Shown piece after piece: positions 1-8,430 of a stretch of 64,000 bases of DNA (position 1 is its first letter; the number at the start of each line of letters is the position of its first letter). The notes beneath the pieces are model-generated. The model was not told the DNA's origin. It worked only from the letters and a program-made list of their open reading frames with translations, and searched no databases. The position numbers and the translations under genes are program-made. The DNA comes from Pseudescherichia sp031987975 (lineage in GTDB: Bacteria; Pseudomonadota; Gammaproteobacteria; Enterobacterales; Enterobacteriaceae): assembly GCF_031987975.1 (NCBI RefSeq), contig NZ_DALZYX010000009.1:124001-188000 (forward strand). The letters run 5' to 3'.

Positions 1-921
1 TCGGCGATAAAGCTGGGCGCCAAAATCATCCACCGCGATATCAATAAAGCGGGGCTGGTCGATATTCTGGGGGCCAGCGGGGCCGAAAACGTGCAGGGCG
101 AGGTACAGCAAAAGCTCGATCTGTTCGCGAATGAGAAACTGAAGGCGGCGCTGCGCGCGCGGAATATCGTGGCCGGTATCGCGTCAGAGGAAGAGGACGA
201 GATCGTTGTTTTTGATGGCTATGAGCACGCGAAATACGTGGTTCTCATGGATCCGCTGGATGGCTCCTCCAACATTGACGTTAACGTCTCCGTCGGTACC
301 ATCTTCTCTATCTACCACCGCGTCACGCCGGTAGGCACCCCGGTCACCGTGGAAGACTTCCTGCAGCCGGGCAACAAACAGGTCGCAGCGGGCTACGTGC
401 TCTACGGCTCCTCGACCATTATGGTCTACACCACTGGCTGCGGCGTACACGCCTTCACCTACGATCCTTCTCTCGGGGTTTTCGCCCTCTGCCAGGAGCG
501 CATGCAGTTCCCTGAGCTGGGTAACACCTACTCCATTAACGAAGGCAACTATATCAAGTTCCCGCAGGGCGTGAAGAAGTACCTCAAGTTCTGCCAGGAA
601 GAAGATAAGCTTACCCACCGCCCCTACACCTCGCGCTACATCGGCTCGCTGGTGGCAGACTTCCACCGCAACCTGGTGAAGGGCGGGATCTACCTCTACC
701 CGAGCACTGCAACCCACCCGGAAGGCAAGCTGCGCCTGCTGTACGAGTGCAACCCGATGGCCTTCCTGGCCGAGCAGGCAGGCGGTAAAGCGAGCGACGG
801 TAAAGAGCGTATTCTGGATATTATTCCGGAGTCGCTGCACCAGCGCCGTCCATTCTTCGTCGGCACCAAAGCGATGGTTGAAGACGTAGAGCGCTTTATG
901 CGCGAGTTCCCGGACGCATAA
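1..921 (+). CDS. fbp: Fructose-1,6-bisphosphatase class 1, 5'-truncated by window edge
   Basis: The reading frame is open from base 1 and gives 306 codons before the stop. The E. coli enzyme is 332 residues, so about 26 N-terminal residues lie outside the window. The GTG at 91 is an internal valine, not the start. The enzyme hydrolyses fructose-1,6-bisphosphate to fructose-6-phosphate in gluconeogenesis in the cytosol. The metal-binding motif DPLDGSSN is present near base 250, preceded by the acidic run SEEEDE, and the C-terminal part RLLYECNPMAFLAEQAGG of the substrate site is intact. It is convergent with the chemoreceptor gene that follows, with a hairpin between them. In E. coli fbp is adjacent to yjfF; here a chemoreceptor separates them. 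Confidence 0.98.
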   Translation, partial: SAIKLGAKIIHRDINKAGLVDILGASGAENVQGEVQQKLDLFANEKLKAALRARNIVAGIASEEEDEIVVFDGYEHAKYVVLMDPLDGSSNIDVNVSVGTIFSIYHRVTPVGTPVTVEDFLQPGNKQVAAGYVLYGSSTIMVYTTGCGVHAFTYDPSLGVFALCQERMQFPELGNTYSINEGNYIKFPQGVKKYLKFCQEEDKLTHRPYTSRYIGSLVADFHRNLVKGGIYLYPSTATHPEGKLRLLYECNPMAFLAEQAGGKASDGKERILDIIPESLHQRRPFFVGTKAMVEDVERFMREFPDA

Positions 922-934
922 AACGCCGTTATGC

Positions 935-958
935 TACCCTCTCCGCCTGGAGAGGGTA
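935..958. terminator. Hairpin between convergent fbp and chemoreceptor gene
   Basis: Inverted repeat TACCCTCTCC / GGAGAGGGTA with a four-base loop directly after the fbp stop. There is no T-run on either side, so it may be a weak or bidirectional terminator or an mRNA 3'-end stabiliser. Confidence 0.5.
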
Positions 959-965
959 AGTTGCA

Positions 966-2531
966 TTAGCCTGCGGCCTGCAGGCGAAACGAAGCCATGG
1001 CGGCTAACAATTCGCGGGACTGCTGCTCCAGCGAGTGGGTCGCAGCAGAGGATTGCTGCACCAGCGCCGCATTCTGCTGGGCGGTCTCATCCATCTGGTT
1101 CACCGCAATATTTACCTGCTCAATGCCCCGGCTCTGCTCGTGGGACGCGTTGGCAATCTCCCGCATCAGCTTCGTCATACGCGTCACTTCGCTGGCGATC
1201 TCGTCCATCGTCTCACCGGCCTGCATCGCCAGATTGCTGCCCTCGCCAACGTGAGTCTGCGAGTCGGTAATCAGGGTACGGATCTCTTTCGCCGCATCGG
1301 CGCTGCGGCTCGCCAGGTTACGCACCTCGCCCGCCACCACGGCAAAGCCGCGTCCCTGCTCCCCCGCTCGCGCCGCTTCTACCGAGGCGTTAAGAGCCAG
1401 AATATTGGTCTGGAAGGCAATGCCGTCGATTACGCTAAGAATGTCGGCGATACGTGCCGAACTGCCGGAGATATCCTGCATCTTCTCGATAACGTAGCAG
1501 ACCATTTCGCTGCCGCGATCGGCAGTATCGGAGACCGTCTTCGCCAGCTGGTGCGCCTGCTCGGCGTTGGCGGCGTTCTGCTTCACCGTGGCGGTGATCT
1601 GCTCCATGCTGGCAGCAGTCTGCTCAAGGGAGGAGGCAGTAGATTCGGTGCGCTGAGCCAGATCGACGTTACCGGCGGTCAGCTCCCGGCTGCCGGTATC
1701 GATCTGTGCGCTGGCATCGCGAACGCGGGTCACCGAACTCACCAGCGCGTGACGCATATTCTCAATCGCAGCATTGAGGCGGGAGAACTCCTTGCTGGCG
1801 GCATCGGCTTGGGTAGGCGTCAGATTACCTGCCGCTACCTGCTCCAGCTGCTGAATAGAGGCATCCAGCGGCCTGAGCAGCATATGACGTAGCGCCAGCC
1901 ACGCCAGCGCAATCATCCCGGCGGTTGCCAGCGCGGCGATGACGATCAGCGCCATCACCCGTTTTTTACTCGCCTGCACCGCGTCTACTTCCGCTTTGCC
2001 GCGCGCCTCACCCCACTTCATAAAGGCCTGCATATCGTTATCGAACTGACGCGATACCGGCACCAGCTGATTCTCCAGCAGGGAGTAGTAGTCGTCCGCG
2101 CTCTGCTGATTGAGCGCCGTTAGCATAGGTACGATGCCCTGGGTATTGTAGGCCTGATAGCTTTTAGCCACCGCTGCCAGCAGCGCCTGGCCGCTCTCGT
2201 CCTCTACGCCCGCGTCGATGGTCGCCTGCAACCCTTTCTGGGCCTGAGCGACCTCGCTATTGATGTTTTTGACCGACTTGCCCGCGTCGTCCAGCAGCCC
2301 GACCTCCATCATGCGCACCGCCTGCCCGGCCTCGTTGCGCGCACGTAGGATCAGGGTATAGCCTTCGTTGAGGCGCGCTATCTGCTCACCCTGGAGGTGA
2401 TTAATACGCTGTAGCGAGGAGGAGCTTTGGCTCAGGGCATAAATACCCATGCCGCTGACCAGAAGGAGAAGTAACGTCATGACGGCCAGCAGAGAGAGCA
2501 GGCCTGTGCGAATCGAAAGCGTTCTAAGCAT
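966..2531 (-). CDS. Methyl-accepting chemotaxis protein with four-helix-bundle sensor
   Basis: 521-residue transmembrane chemoreceptor. Membrane segment 1 spans about residues 10-33, the periplasmic helical sensor about 34-190, membrane segment 2 about 193-214, HAMP about 215-267 and the cytoplasmic signalling domain about 268-515. The conserved hairpin tip (FQTNILALNASVEAARAGEQ) lies near residue 374. The protein ends in RLQAAG and lacks the NWETF-type pentapeptide that tethers CheR/CheB. The sensor length fits the Tsr/Tar four-helix-bundle class; its ligand is unknown. A sigma-28-like promoter lies upstream at 2589-2615. The gene interrupts the fbp-yjfF neighbourhood found in E. coli. Confidence 0.93.
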   Translation of the reverse strand: MLRTLSIRTGLLSLLAVMTLLLLLVSGMGIYALSQSSSSLQRINHLQGEQIARLNEGYTLILRARNEAGQAVRMMEVGLLDDAGKSVKNINSEVAQAQKGLQATIDAGVEDESGQALLAAVAKSYQAYNTQGIVPMLTALNQQSADDYYSLLENQLVPVSRQFDNDMQAFMKWGEARGKAEVDAVQASKKRVMALIVIAALATAGMIALAWLALRHMLLRPLDASIQQLEQVAAGNLTPTQADAASKEFSRLNAAIENMRHALVSSVTRVRDASAQIDTGSRELTAGNVDLAQRTESTASSLEQTAASMEQITATVKQNAANAEQAHQLAKTVSDTADRGSEMVCYVIEKMQDISGSSARIADILSVIDGIAFQTNILALNASVEAARAGEQGRGFAVVAGEVRNLASRSADAAKEIRTLITDSQTHVGEGSNLAMQAGETMDEIASEVTRMTKLMREIANASHEQSRGIEQVNIAVNQMDETAQQNAALVQQSSAATHSLEQQSRELLAAMASFRLQAAG

Positions 2532-2588
2532 AATGGCGATCCCGGTAGCAGAGAGACTTCGTAGCGTGGATAGTGCTGATTCGAACAG

Positions 2589-2615
2589 TTATCGACCGCT
2601 ACCGGGAAAGCTTTA
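2589..2615 (-). promoter_or_regulatory. Sigma-28 (FliA)-type promoter of the first chemoreceptor
   Basis: Reading the minus strand: TAAA, 15 bases, GTCGATAA. The flagellar sigma-28 consensus is TAAA-N15-GCCGATAA, so only one position differs and the spacing is exact. The -10 element ends about 57 bases upstream of the start codon at 2531. Confidence 0.75.
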
Positions 2616-2640
2616 GTTATTTTTTAGCCATATCAAAAAG

Positions 2641-3642
2641 TTATGACTTCGTTGCCGGAATGCTCACCCGTGTTACCGGAGAGTTCTGCCGGTTCTCCCA
2701 CAGCACCGTCAGGCCGCGTTGCAGGGCGATAAAGATAAACAGCAGAATGCCGATAGCGATTTTTGTCCACCACGAGCTGAGCGTGCCGTCGAAGTTAATA
2801 TAGGTCTGGATCAGCCCCTGGATCGCCACGCCAAACAGCGTGCCTAACACCGTCCCCACGCCGCCGCTAAGCAGCGTGCCGCCAATCACCACCGAGGCGA
2901 TGGCGTCCAGCTCCACCCCTACCCCCGCCAGGGCGTAGCCCGCCTGGGTGTAGATGGAGAAGACAATACCCGCCAGCGTCGCCAACCCGGTAGAGAGCAT
3001 ATAGATACGAATCGTTGTGCTGCGGGTAGAGATGCCCATCAGGTTGGCCGAGGTGGCGCTGCCGCCGATAGCATAGACCTGGTTACCAAAGCGCGTGCGG
3101 TGGGCGAGGAAGATGCCTATCACCACCACGCCCAGCATCAGCAGCCCCATCGCGCTCAGGCGACCGCCGCCGGGAATTTTCCACGCCAGGCTGGAGAGGG
3201 TGTCGTAGATCGGATGGTTAATCGGGATCGACTCTTCAGAGACCAGGTAGCTGACGCCGCGCAGGAAGAACATCCCGGCGAGGGTGATGATAAACGCCGG
3301 GATCTTCAGGGCGTCGATCAGCAGGCCCATAAAGGCACCGAAGGCGCAGCCCATCGCCAGCACCAGCGGGAAGGCCAGCAGGGGTGAGATCCCCCAGAAG
3401 CCGATTGCTTTTGCCAGAAAGACGCCGGTAAAGGCGATCACCGATCCCACCGACAGGTCGATACCGCCGGAGAGGATCACAAAGGTCATGCCGACGGCGA
3501 TGATACCCAGAAAAGCGTTATCGGTCAGTATATTGCAGATGACCCGCGTCGAGGCAAAGCCGGGAAACTGGGTCAGGCAGTAGAGATAGCCGAGCACGAA
3601 CACGCCGAGCGTGATCATCAGCGGCAGGTTACGTTTTATCAT
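2641..3642 (-). CDS. yjfF: Galactofuranose ABC transporter permease YjfF
   Basis: Inner-membrane permease of the BPD_transp_2 (ribose/galactose importer) family, almost identical to E. coli YjfF (331 aa). It pairs with YtfT to form the channel of the YtfQRT-YjfF galactofuranose importer. The family signature GIIAVGMTFVILSGGIDLSVG is present near residue 50 and the protein is hydrophobic throughout. The ATG at 3642 (333 aa) is preferred because AGGAG sits 8 bases upstream; a GTG at 3648 is in frame but too close to that site. The start overlaps the 3' end of ytfT, indicating translational coupling in the ytfQRT-yjfF operon. Confidence 0.96.
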   Translation of the reverse strand: MIKRNLPLMITLGVFVLGYLYCLTQFPGFASTRVICNILTDNAFLGIIAVGMTFVILSGGIDLSVGSVIAFTGVFLAKAIGFWGISPLLAFPLVLAMGCAFGAFMGLLIDALKIPAFIITLAGMFFLRGVSYLVSEESIPINHPIYDTLSSLAWKIPGGGRLSAMGLLMLGVVVIGIFLAHRTRFGNQVYAIGGSATSANLMGISTRSTTIRIYMLSTGLATLAGIVFSIYTQAGYALAGVGVELDAIASVVIGGTLLSGGVGTVLGTLFGVAIQGLIQTYINFDGTLSSWWTKIAIGILLFIFIALQRGLTVLWENRQNSPVTRVSIPATKS

Positions 3643-4654
3643 GACCACGGCTCCTCTTAATCAGGTCGATAAAGCGCGGCGACTGCACAATCAGCACGCA
3701 CATCACGACGATGGCCTTCACGACCTGGTTTAGCTCCGGCGGGAAGCCTGACAGCAGGATCCCGGTATTCATCCCCTGGATAATCAGCGCCCCGACCACC
3801 GACAGCAGCAGGTTGAAGCGTCCGCCCATCAGTGAGCCGCCGCCAATCACTACCGCGAGGATGGCATCCAGCTCCAGCCACAGCCCGGCGTTGTTGGCAT
3901 CCGCCCCACGAATATCCGCCGTGACGATGATGCCGGCAATAGCGGCGCAAACGCCACTCAGCACGTAGGTCAGCATCACCACCACCCGGGTATTTACCCC
4001 GGCGTTTTTCGCCGCGCGAATGTTGATCCCCACCGCTTCGATAAACATGCCCAGCGCCGTCTTGCGGGTGAAGAGCCAGAACACAATTAGCGTTACCAGA
4101 GCGATAATCACCGGCGTCGGGAAGAGCAGCAGCGATCCGCTGCCGAGCCAGGAGAGACTGGGGGCGTTAAAGGTGACGATCTGTCCGGAAGTGATCAGCT
4201 GCGCCACGCCGCGCCCGGCGACCATAAGTATCAGGGTGGCGACGAAGGGCTGGATCTTGAGAATGGCCACCAGCACGCCGTTCCACAGCCCGGCCAGCAC
4301 GCCGCTGCCGATTGCCGCCAGCAGCACAATCGGCAGGCTGTGTCCGGCGACGGTCATTGAGGCCGCCGTCGCCCCGGCGATGGCCATAATGGCCCCTACG
4401 GAGAGATCGATCCCGCCGGTGGCGATCACCAGCGTCATGCCAATCGCCAGCAGCGCGACCGGTGCGGCGCGGTTAAGAATATCGATGGGGCTACCGAACA
4501 GCCGCCCATCCTGCAGAACGATCTGGAAAAAATGCGGCGCCACCAGGCTGTCAACCACCAGCACCAGGATCAGCGCCACCAGCTGCGGCATACCCGTCGG
4601 CCAGCTTATGCGCCGCTTCGGCTGGCCGGTTTGCGGAAGGGAACGGGGCATCAC
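3629..4654 (-). CDS. ytfT: Galactofuranose ABC transporter permease YtfT
   Basis: 341-residue inner-membrane permease, same length as E. coli YtfT, with the family motif LLAIGMTLVIATGGIDLSVG near residue 70 and about eight to ten hydrophobic segments. It forms the translocation pore with YjfF for the sugar galactofuranose. The start is GTG at 4654 or ATG at 4651; AAGGAG lies upstream at a usable distance of both. It sits 10 bases after ytfR and overlaps yjfF, so all four genes form one operon. Confidence 0.96.
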   Translation of the reverse strand: MMPRSLPQTGQPKRRISWPTGMPQLVALILVLVVDSLVAPHFFQIVLQDGRLFGSPIDILNRAAPVALLAIGMTLVIATGGIDLSVGAIMAIAGATAASMTVAGHSLPIVLLAAIGSGVLAGLWNGVLVAILKIQPFVATLILMVAGRGVAQLITSGQIVTFNAPSLSWLGSGSLLLFPTPVIIALVTLIVFWLFTRKTALGMFIEAVGINIRAAKNAGVNTRVVVMLTYVLSGVCAAIAGIIVTADIRGADANNAGLWLELDAILAVVIGGGSLMGGRFNLLLSVVGALIIQGMNTGILLSGFPPELNQVVKAIVVMCVLIVQSPRFIDLIKRSRGHDKT

Positions 4655-4664
4655 ACTCTACTCC

Positions 4665-6167
4665 TTATGCCGCAATGGCATTCATGATCGCCGGAACCGA
4701 CAGCTCCGCGAGCGGGATCTCTGCCACCTGCTTGCGGTCGCGCATGATGATCACCCGATCGGCATAGCCGACCAGCTCCTCCAGCTCGGAGGAGATCACC
4801 AGCAGCGCTAAGCCGTCGGCGCACAGGGTTTCAATAAGCCGGATGATTTCGGCATGTGCCCCTACGTCGATGCCGCGCGTCGGCTCGTCGAGGATCAGGA
4901 ACTGGGGTTTGGTCAGCAGCCAGCGTGAGAGCAGCACCTTCTGCTGGTTGCCGCCGGAGAGAAACTCAATCGGCTGCTCGGCGCTGGGGGTGCGGATCCC
5001 CAGCTGGCGAATAAAGCGTTCGGCGATCTCATTCTGCTCCCGGCGGGGAATGGGCCGCAGCCAGCCGCGCTGGGCCTGTAGCGCGAGAATAATATTTTCC
5101 CGTACCGAGGCGGCGGCGATAATACCGTCGGTTTTACGATCCTCTGGACAGAAACCGATCCCCAGACACGATGCCTGATGCGGCGAGCGCAGCGTCTGCG
5201 GCTTGCCTTTGATCGTCGCGCTACCGCTGTCGGCGGGCTTGATGCCGAAGATCACCTCGGCGGTTTCGGTCCGCCCGGATCCTAATAGCCCGGCGAGGCC
5301 GACAATTTCGCCGGGACGCACCTCGAAGCTAAAGGGCGCGATGGTCCCCTTCTTGCCAAAATCAGTAAAGGCGGCCACCGGTTTGTCGCTGAGCAGCGTC
5401 CGGCCCGCCCGTTGCAGGGCGTTGGTCTCCAGCTCGCGCCCCAGCATCATTTTCACCAGCTCGATCTGCGGCAGCTCGCGGGTTTCGCGACAGCCGACAA
5501 AGCCGCCGTTGCGCAGAACGGTGATGCGGTCGCTGACCTCATACACCTGATCGAGGAAATGGGTGACGAAGATCAGACTTACCCCCTGGGCGCGCAGCTG
5601 GCGCATCAGGGTGAAGAGCATCGCCACCTCCTGGGTATCGAGGCTCGCGGTAGGCTCGTCGAGGATCAATACCTTCGCCGAGAGGTCGATAGCCCGACAG
5701 ATGGCGACGATCTGCTGCATCGCCACCGAAAAGCGGTTCAGCGGCTCGCGCACGTCGAGGGAGAAGCCGTAGGAGGCCATCAGCGCCGTGGCGCGCCGCT
5801 CCATCTCTTTACGCTGGAGAAAGCCAAAGCGCCGTGGTTCACGGCCAATAAATAGGTTATCTGCCACCGACATGTTCGGCAGCAGGTTAACCTCCTGATA
5901 GACTGTCCCGATGCCCAGCTGCTGGGCATGGGCGGTGTTTTTAGGCGAGATCTCCTGCCCTTCGAGGCGAATAACGCCGCGATCGGCATGATAGACGCCG
6001 GTCAGCGCTTTGATGAGCGTCGATTTACCGGCCCCGTTTTCTCCGAGGAGGGCCATAATTTCGCCCCGGCGCAGGCTGAAGTTGACGTTATCAAGCGCCT
6101 TTACGCCAGGGAAAAATTTACTTAACCCCTCGGTACTGAGAATTTCCTGGTGTTGGTCGGTGGTCAT
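4665..6167 (-). CDS. ytfR: Galactofuranose ABC transporter ATP-binding protein YtfR
   Basis: 500-residue tandem ATPase of the MglA/RbsA type that energises the YtfT-YjfF pore at the cytoplasmic membrane face. The N-terminal ATPase domain has Walker A GENGAGKST (about residue 42) and Walker B LILDEPTASLD. The second domain has the degenerate P-loop LAGLLGSGRTE typical of this class, plus signature LSGGNQQKVLLSRWL and LILDEPTRGID. Lies 30 bases downstream of ytfQ in the same operon. Confidence 0.96.
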   Translation of the reverse strand: MTTDQHQEILSTEGLSKFFPGVKALDNVNFSLRRGEIMALLGENGAGKSTLIKALTGVYHADRGVIRLEGQEISPKNTAHAQQLGIGTVYQEVNLLPNMSVADNLFIGREPRRFGFLQRKEMERRATALMASYGFSLDVREPLNRFSVAMQQIVAICRAIDLSAKVLILDEPTASLDTQEVAMLFTLMRQLRAQGVSLIFVTHFLDQVYEVSDRITVLRNGGFVGCRETRELPQIELVKMMLGRELETNALQRAGRTLLSDKPVAAFTDFGKKGTIAPFSFEVRPGEIVGLAGLLGSGRTETAEVIFGIKPADSGSATIKGKPQTLRSPHQASCLGIGFCPEDRKTDGIIAAASVRENIILALQAQRGWLRPIPRREQNEIAERFIRQLGIRTPSAEQPIEFLSGGNQQKVLLSRWLLTKPQFLILDEPTRGIDVGAHAEIIRLIETLCADGLALLVISSELEELVGYADRVIIMRDRKQVAEIPLAELSVPAIMNAIAA

Positions 6168-6197
6168 GATGGCCTCCCCGAAAACGAACCGCCGGGC

Positions 6198-7154
6198 TTA
6201 ATAGCCCATATTTTTCTTCTTCTCTAGCTCTTCTTTTGCCGTATCCGGCAGGTAGAGCGTCGATTTAGTCATGGTCATTTTCTCAGGCTGGGTGCCGTCT
6301 TTTTTGAATTTCTCCAGCGCGTCAAAGGCCGGGCCAGCCATATTTGGCGTCAGCTCGACGCTGGCGTTGGCTTCACCGTCAATCATCGCTTTGAAAATAT
6401 CCGGCACGCCGTCGATGGAGCCGGTCAGAATATCTTTGCCCGGCTTCAGGCCCGCCTCTTTAATAGCCTGAATGGCGCCGATCACCATATCGTCGTTATG
6501 GGCGTAAACCATGCAGATGTTCTTGCCGTTGTTCTCGGCTTTGATAAAGCTCTCCATGACTTCCTTACCTTTACTGCGGGTAAAGTCGCCGGACTGGGAG
6601 CGAATGATCTTGATATTAGGTGCTTTAGCGATGGCGTCAGCGAACCCTTTTTTACGGTCGATCGCCACGCTCGCCCCTACCGTGCCCTGCAATTCAACGA
6701 CGTTACACTGCTTGTCGCCAACGGTTTTAATCAGCCACTCACCGATCAGCTGGCCTTCCAGCACGTTATTGGCGGTAACGGTGGTCATGTAGAGCGACTT
6801 ATCTTTCACATCAATGGAACGGTCGAGGAGGATCACCGGGATCTCGGCGTCTTTAGCCTCTTTTAGCACCGGCTCCCAGCCGGTCGCCACCACCGGAGCA
6901 ATAAAGATGGCATCCACGCCCTGAGCGATAAACGAGCGTACCGCCTTGATCTGGTTCTCCTGTTTTTGCTGACCATCGGCGACTTTCAGCGTAATGCCGC
7001 GTTTCTCGGCTTCGCTTTTCGCGACGTTGGTTTCAGCGGCACGCCAGCCGGACTCGGAGCCGACCTGCGAAAAACCGACGGTTAACGGGGCTGCCATTGC
7101 CATAGACGACATGGCTGCTGAGACTGCTGTGACCAGAAGTAAGCGCTTCCACAT
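6198..7154 (-). CDS. ytfQ: Periplasmic galactofuranose-binding protein YtfQ
   Basis: 318 residues, the same length as E. coli YtfQ and nearly identical to it. The signal peptide MWKRLLLVTAVSAAMSSMAMA ends in an AMA-A cleavage site near residue 22. The mature part is a periplasmic binding protein type I fold (Peripla_BP_4) which in E. coli binds galactofuranose. First gene of the importer operon. Upstream are a -10 element (7209-7214), a CRP-like site and a GalR/GalS-like operator, so catabolite activation and galactose-regulon repression are likely. Confidence 0.97.
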   Translation of the reverse strand: MWKRLLLVTAVSAAMSSMAMAAPLTVGFSQVGSESGWRAAETNVAKSEAEKRGITLKVADGQQKQENQIKAVRSFIAQGVDAIFIAPVVATGWEPVLKEAKDAEIPVILLDRSIDVKDKSLYMTTVTANNVLEGQLIGEWLIKTVGDKQCNVVELQGTVGASVAIDRKKGFADAIAKAPNIKIIRSQSGDFTRSKGKEVMESFIKAENNGKNICMVYAHNDDMVIGAIQAIKEAGLKPGKDILTGSIDGVPDIFKAMIDGEANASVELTPNMAGPAFDALEKFKKDGTQPEKMTMTKSTLYLPDTAKEELEKKKNMGY

Positions 7155-7208
7155 AATAACGTCCTCGTAGGGGTGATTATTGTTTGGCTAAAAGATGTTC
7201 GCGAAGAG

Positions 7209-7214
7209 ACTATA
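7209..7214 (-). promoter_or_regulatory. -10 element of the ytfQ promoter
   Basis: Minus strand TATAGT, five of six matches to TATAAT. No good -35 hexamer is found 16-18 bases upstream, which suits an activator-dependent promoter. The predicted transcript start is near 7202. Confidence 0.5.
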
Positions 7215-7225
7215 GCGAATGGAAT

Positions 7226-7246
7226 ATGTAACGAATTGCGTTACAT
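7226..7246. promoter_or_regulatory. Perfect 21-bp palindrome in the ytfQ promoter
   Basis: ATGTAACG, five bases, CGTTACAT: eight-base arms with perfect symmetry. It overlaps the -35 region of the inferred ytfQ promoter and the CRP-like site, so it is well placed for a regulator. The protein that would bind is not identified. Confidence 0.5.
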
Positions 7247-7253
7247 CACACTT
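7232..7253 (-). promoter_or_regulatory. CRP-like site, class II position for ytfQ
   Basis: Minus strand carries a perfect TGTGAT half-site, then a degraded second half (GCAAT instead of TCACA). The centre is about 40.5 bases upstream of the inferred transcript start near 7202, the usual position for class II CRP activation. Confidence 0.5.
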
Positions 7254-7284
7254 CAAAAAAGTAAATAAAACGTTAATCACAAGT

Positions 7285-7300
7285 TTGTAATCGCTTTCAT
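7285..7300. promoter_or_regulatory. GalR/GalS-like operator upstream of ytfQ
   Basis: TTGTAATCGCTTTCAT matches the galactose-repressor consensus GTGNAANCGNTTNCAC at all but the two outermost positions. Galactose-regulon control of this importer is consistent with its galactofuranose substrate. Confidence 0.6.
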
Positions 7301-7463
7301 TTAGCTATGAAAAATGCGGCTGAGGTTATGTACTTTTCGGTCATCTGAATGGTCTGATAAACGCGCAATCGGCGAGGTGAAAACAAAAACAGGCGAAGAC
7401 TTTCGGCGTGAGTTGGCTATAATACCCGGCACTTGTTTGCCACACATTTTAAAGGAAACAAAC

Positions 7464-7994
7464 ATGAGCTTACTGAACGTACCGGCGGGTAAAGATCTGC
7501 CAGAAGACATCTACGTTGTTATCGAGATCCCGGCGAACGCCGATCCGATCAAATACGAAATCGATAAGGACACGGGCGCGCTGTTCGTTGACCGTTTCAT
7601 GTCTACCGCGATGTTCTATCCGTGCAACTACGGCTACATCAACCACACCCTCTCCCTGGACGGTGACCCGGTTGACGTGCTGGTCCCGACCCCGTACCCG
7701 CTGCAGCCGGGTTCAGTGGTTCGCTGCCGTCCGGTTGGCGTGCTGAAGATGACCGACGAAGCGGGCGAAGATGCCAAGCTGGTTGCGGTTCCGCACACCA
7801 AGCTGAGCAAAGAGTACGATCACATTAAAGACGTGAACGACCTGCCAGAGCTGCTGAAAGCGCAGATCACCCACTTCTTCGAGCACTACAAAGATCTCGA
7901 GAAAGGCAAATGGGTTAAGGTTGACGGCTGGGATAACGCCGACGCGGCAAAAGCGGAAATCGTGGCCTCTTTCGAGCGCGCTGCGAAGAAGTAA
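7464..7994 (+). CDS. ppa: Inorganic pyrophosphatase
   Basis: 176-residue soluble family I pyrophosphatase that hydrolyses pyrophosphate to two phosphates and drives biosynthetic reactions forward. The ATG at 7464 follows AAAGGAAA and gives the family N-terminus MSLLNVPAGKDLPEDIY. An upstream in-frame extension to 7314 is rejected because it lacks a ribosome site and family similarity. Active-site aspartates lie in SLDGDPVDVLV (residues 64-74). Divergent from ytfQ, which provides the long shared upstream region 7155-7463. Followed by a strong terminator. Confidence 0.98.
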   Translation: MSLLNVPAGKDLPEDIYVVIEIPANADPIKYEIDKDTGALFVDRFMSTAMFYPCNYGYINHTLSLDGDPVDVLVPTPYPLQPGSVVRCRPVGVLKMTDEAGEDAKLVAVPHTKLSKEYDHIKDVNDLPELLKAQITHFFEHYKDLEKGKWVKVDGWDNADAAKAEIVASFERAAKK

Positions 7995-8016
7995 TCTCTG
8001 CCCGCAGTAAAAACAG

Positions 8017-8046
8017 AAACACCGCCCTTACGGCGGTGTTTTTTTA
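8017..8046 (+). terminator. Rho-independent terminator of ppa
   Basis: Stem ACACCGCC / GGCGGTGT with a five-base loop followed by a T-run of eight. Confidence 0.9.
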
Positions 8047-8050
8047 TGGA

Positions 8051-8081
8051 TAAAAACAGCGCCACCCGAAGGTGGCGCTGC
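8051..8081 (-). terminator. Rho-independent terminator of the tamA-tamB-ytfP operon
   Basis: On the minus strand the stem AGCGCCACC / GGTGGCGCT closes a UUCG tetraloop and is followed by GTTTTTA. It starts within three bases of the ytfP stop. Confidence 0.85.
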
Positions 8082-8083
8082 TG

Positions 8084-8428
8084 TTAATCCCGATCCCTGT
8101 CTAACCAGTTCCCGGTCTCTATCCGCGTGTGCTCATCTACCGAAAGCTGGTACACATACATCCATGCACTGCCGTACGGTGTCTGAATCAATTGACGCTT
8201 GTACTCCCCACCTGCGGTGCGAAGCTCATCCAGCTCGGCCAGGGTCTCGGCGTCAATACGGTAAACCTCGCCCAGCACATGGCCCGGACCGGGCACCGCA
8301 CCTGGGTAGTGCCCCAGACTGTAGAGTTGATAATCCTCAACGCTGTGATCGCCCAACCATTGAGCATTAGTCATCCAGTGACTGTTACCTTGCTTGCGTC
8401 GTAAACTGCCGTAAACAAATATTCGCAT
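8084..8428 (-). CDS. ytfP: Gamma-glutamylcyclotransferase-fold protein YtfP
   Basis: 114 residues, matching E. coli YtfP (113 aa). The N-terminal FVYGSLR motif is the substrate-loop signature of the gamma-glutamylcyclotransferase (AIG2/GGCT) fold, and a conserved glutamate follows in GEVYRI. The exact substrate of YtfP is not established. It starts two bases after the tamB stop, so it is co-transcribed with tamA and tamB; the chpBS genes next to it in E. coli are absent. Confidence 0.93.
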   Translation of the reverse strand: MRIFVYGSLRRKQGNSHWMTNAQWLGDHSVEDYQLYSLGHYPGAVPGPGHVLGEVYRIDAETLAELDELRTAGGEYKRQLIQTPYGSAWMYVYQLSVDEHTRIETGNWLDRDRD

Positions 8429-8430
8429 TG

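Noticed and set aside
184..840. 218-codon open frame on the minus strand inside fbp
   Set aside because: It is a shadow of the fbp coding frame; the fbp protein is conserved over its whole length and the antisense product resembles nothing.
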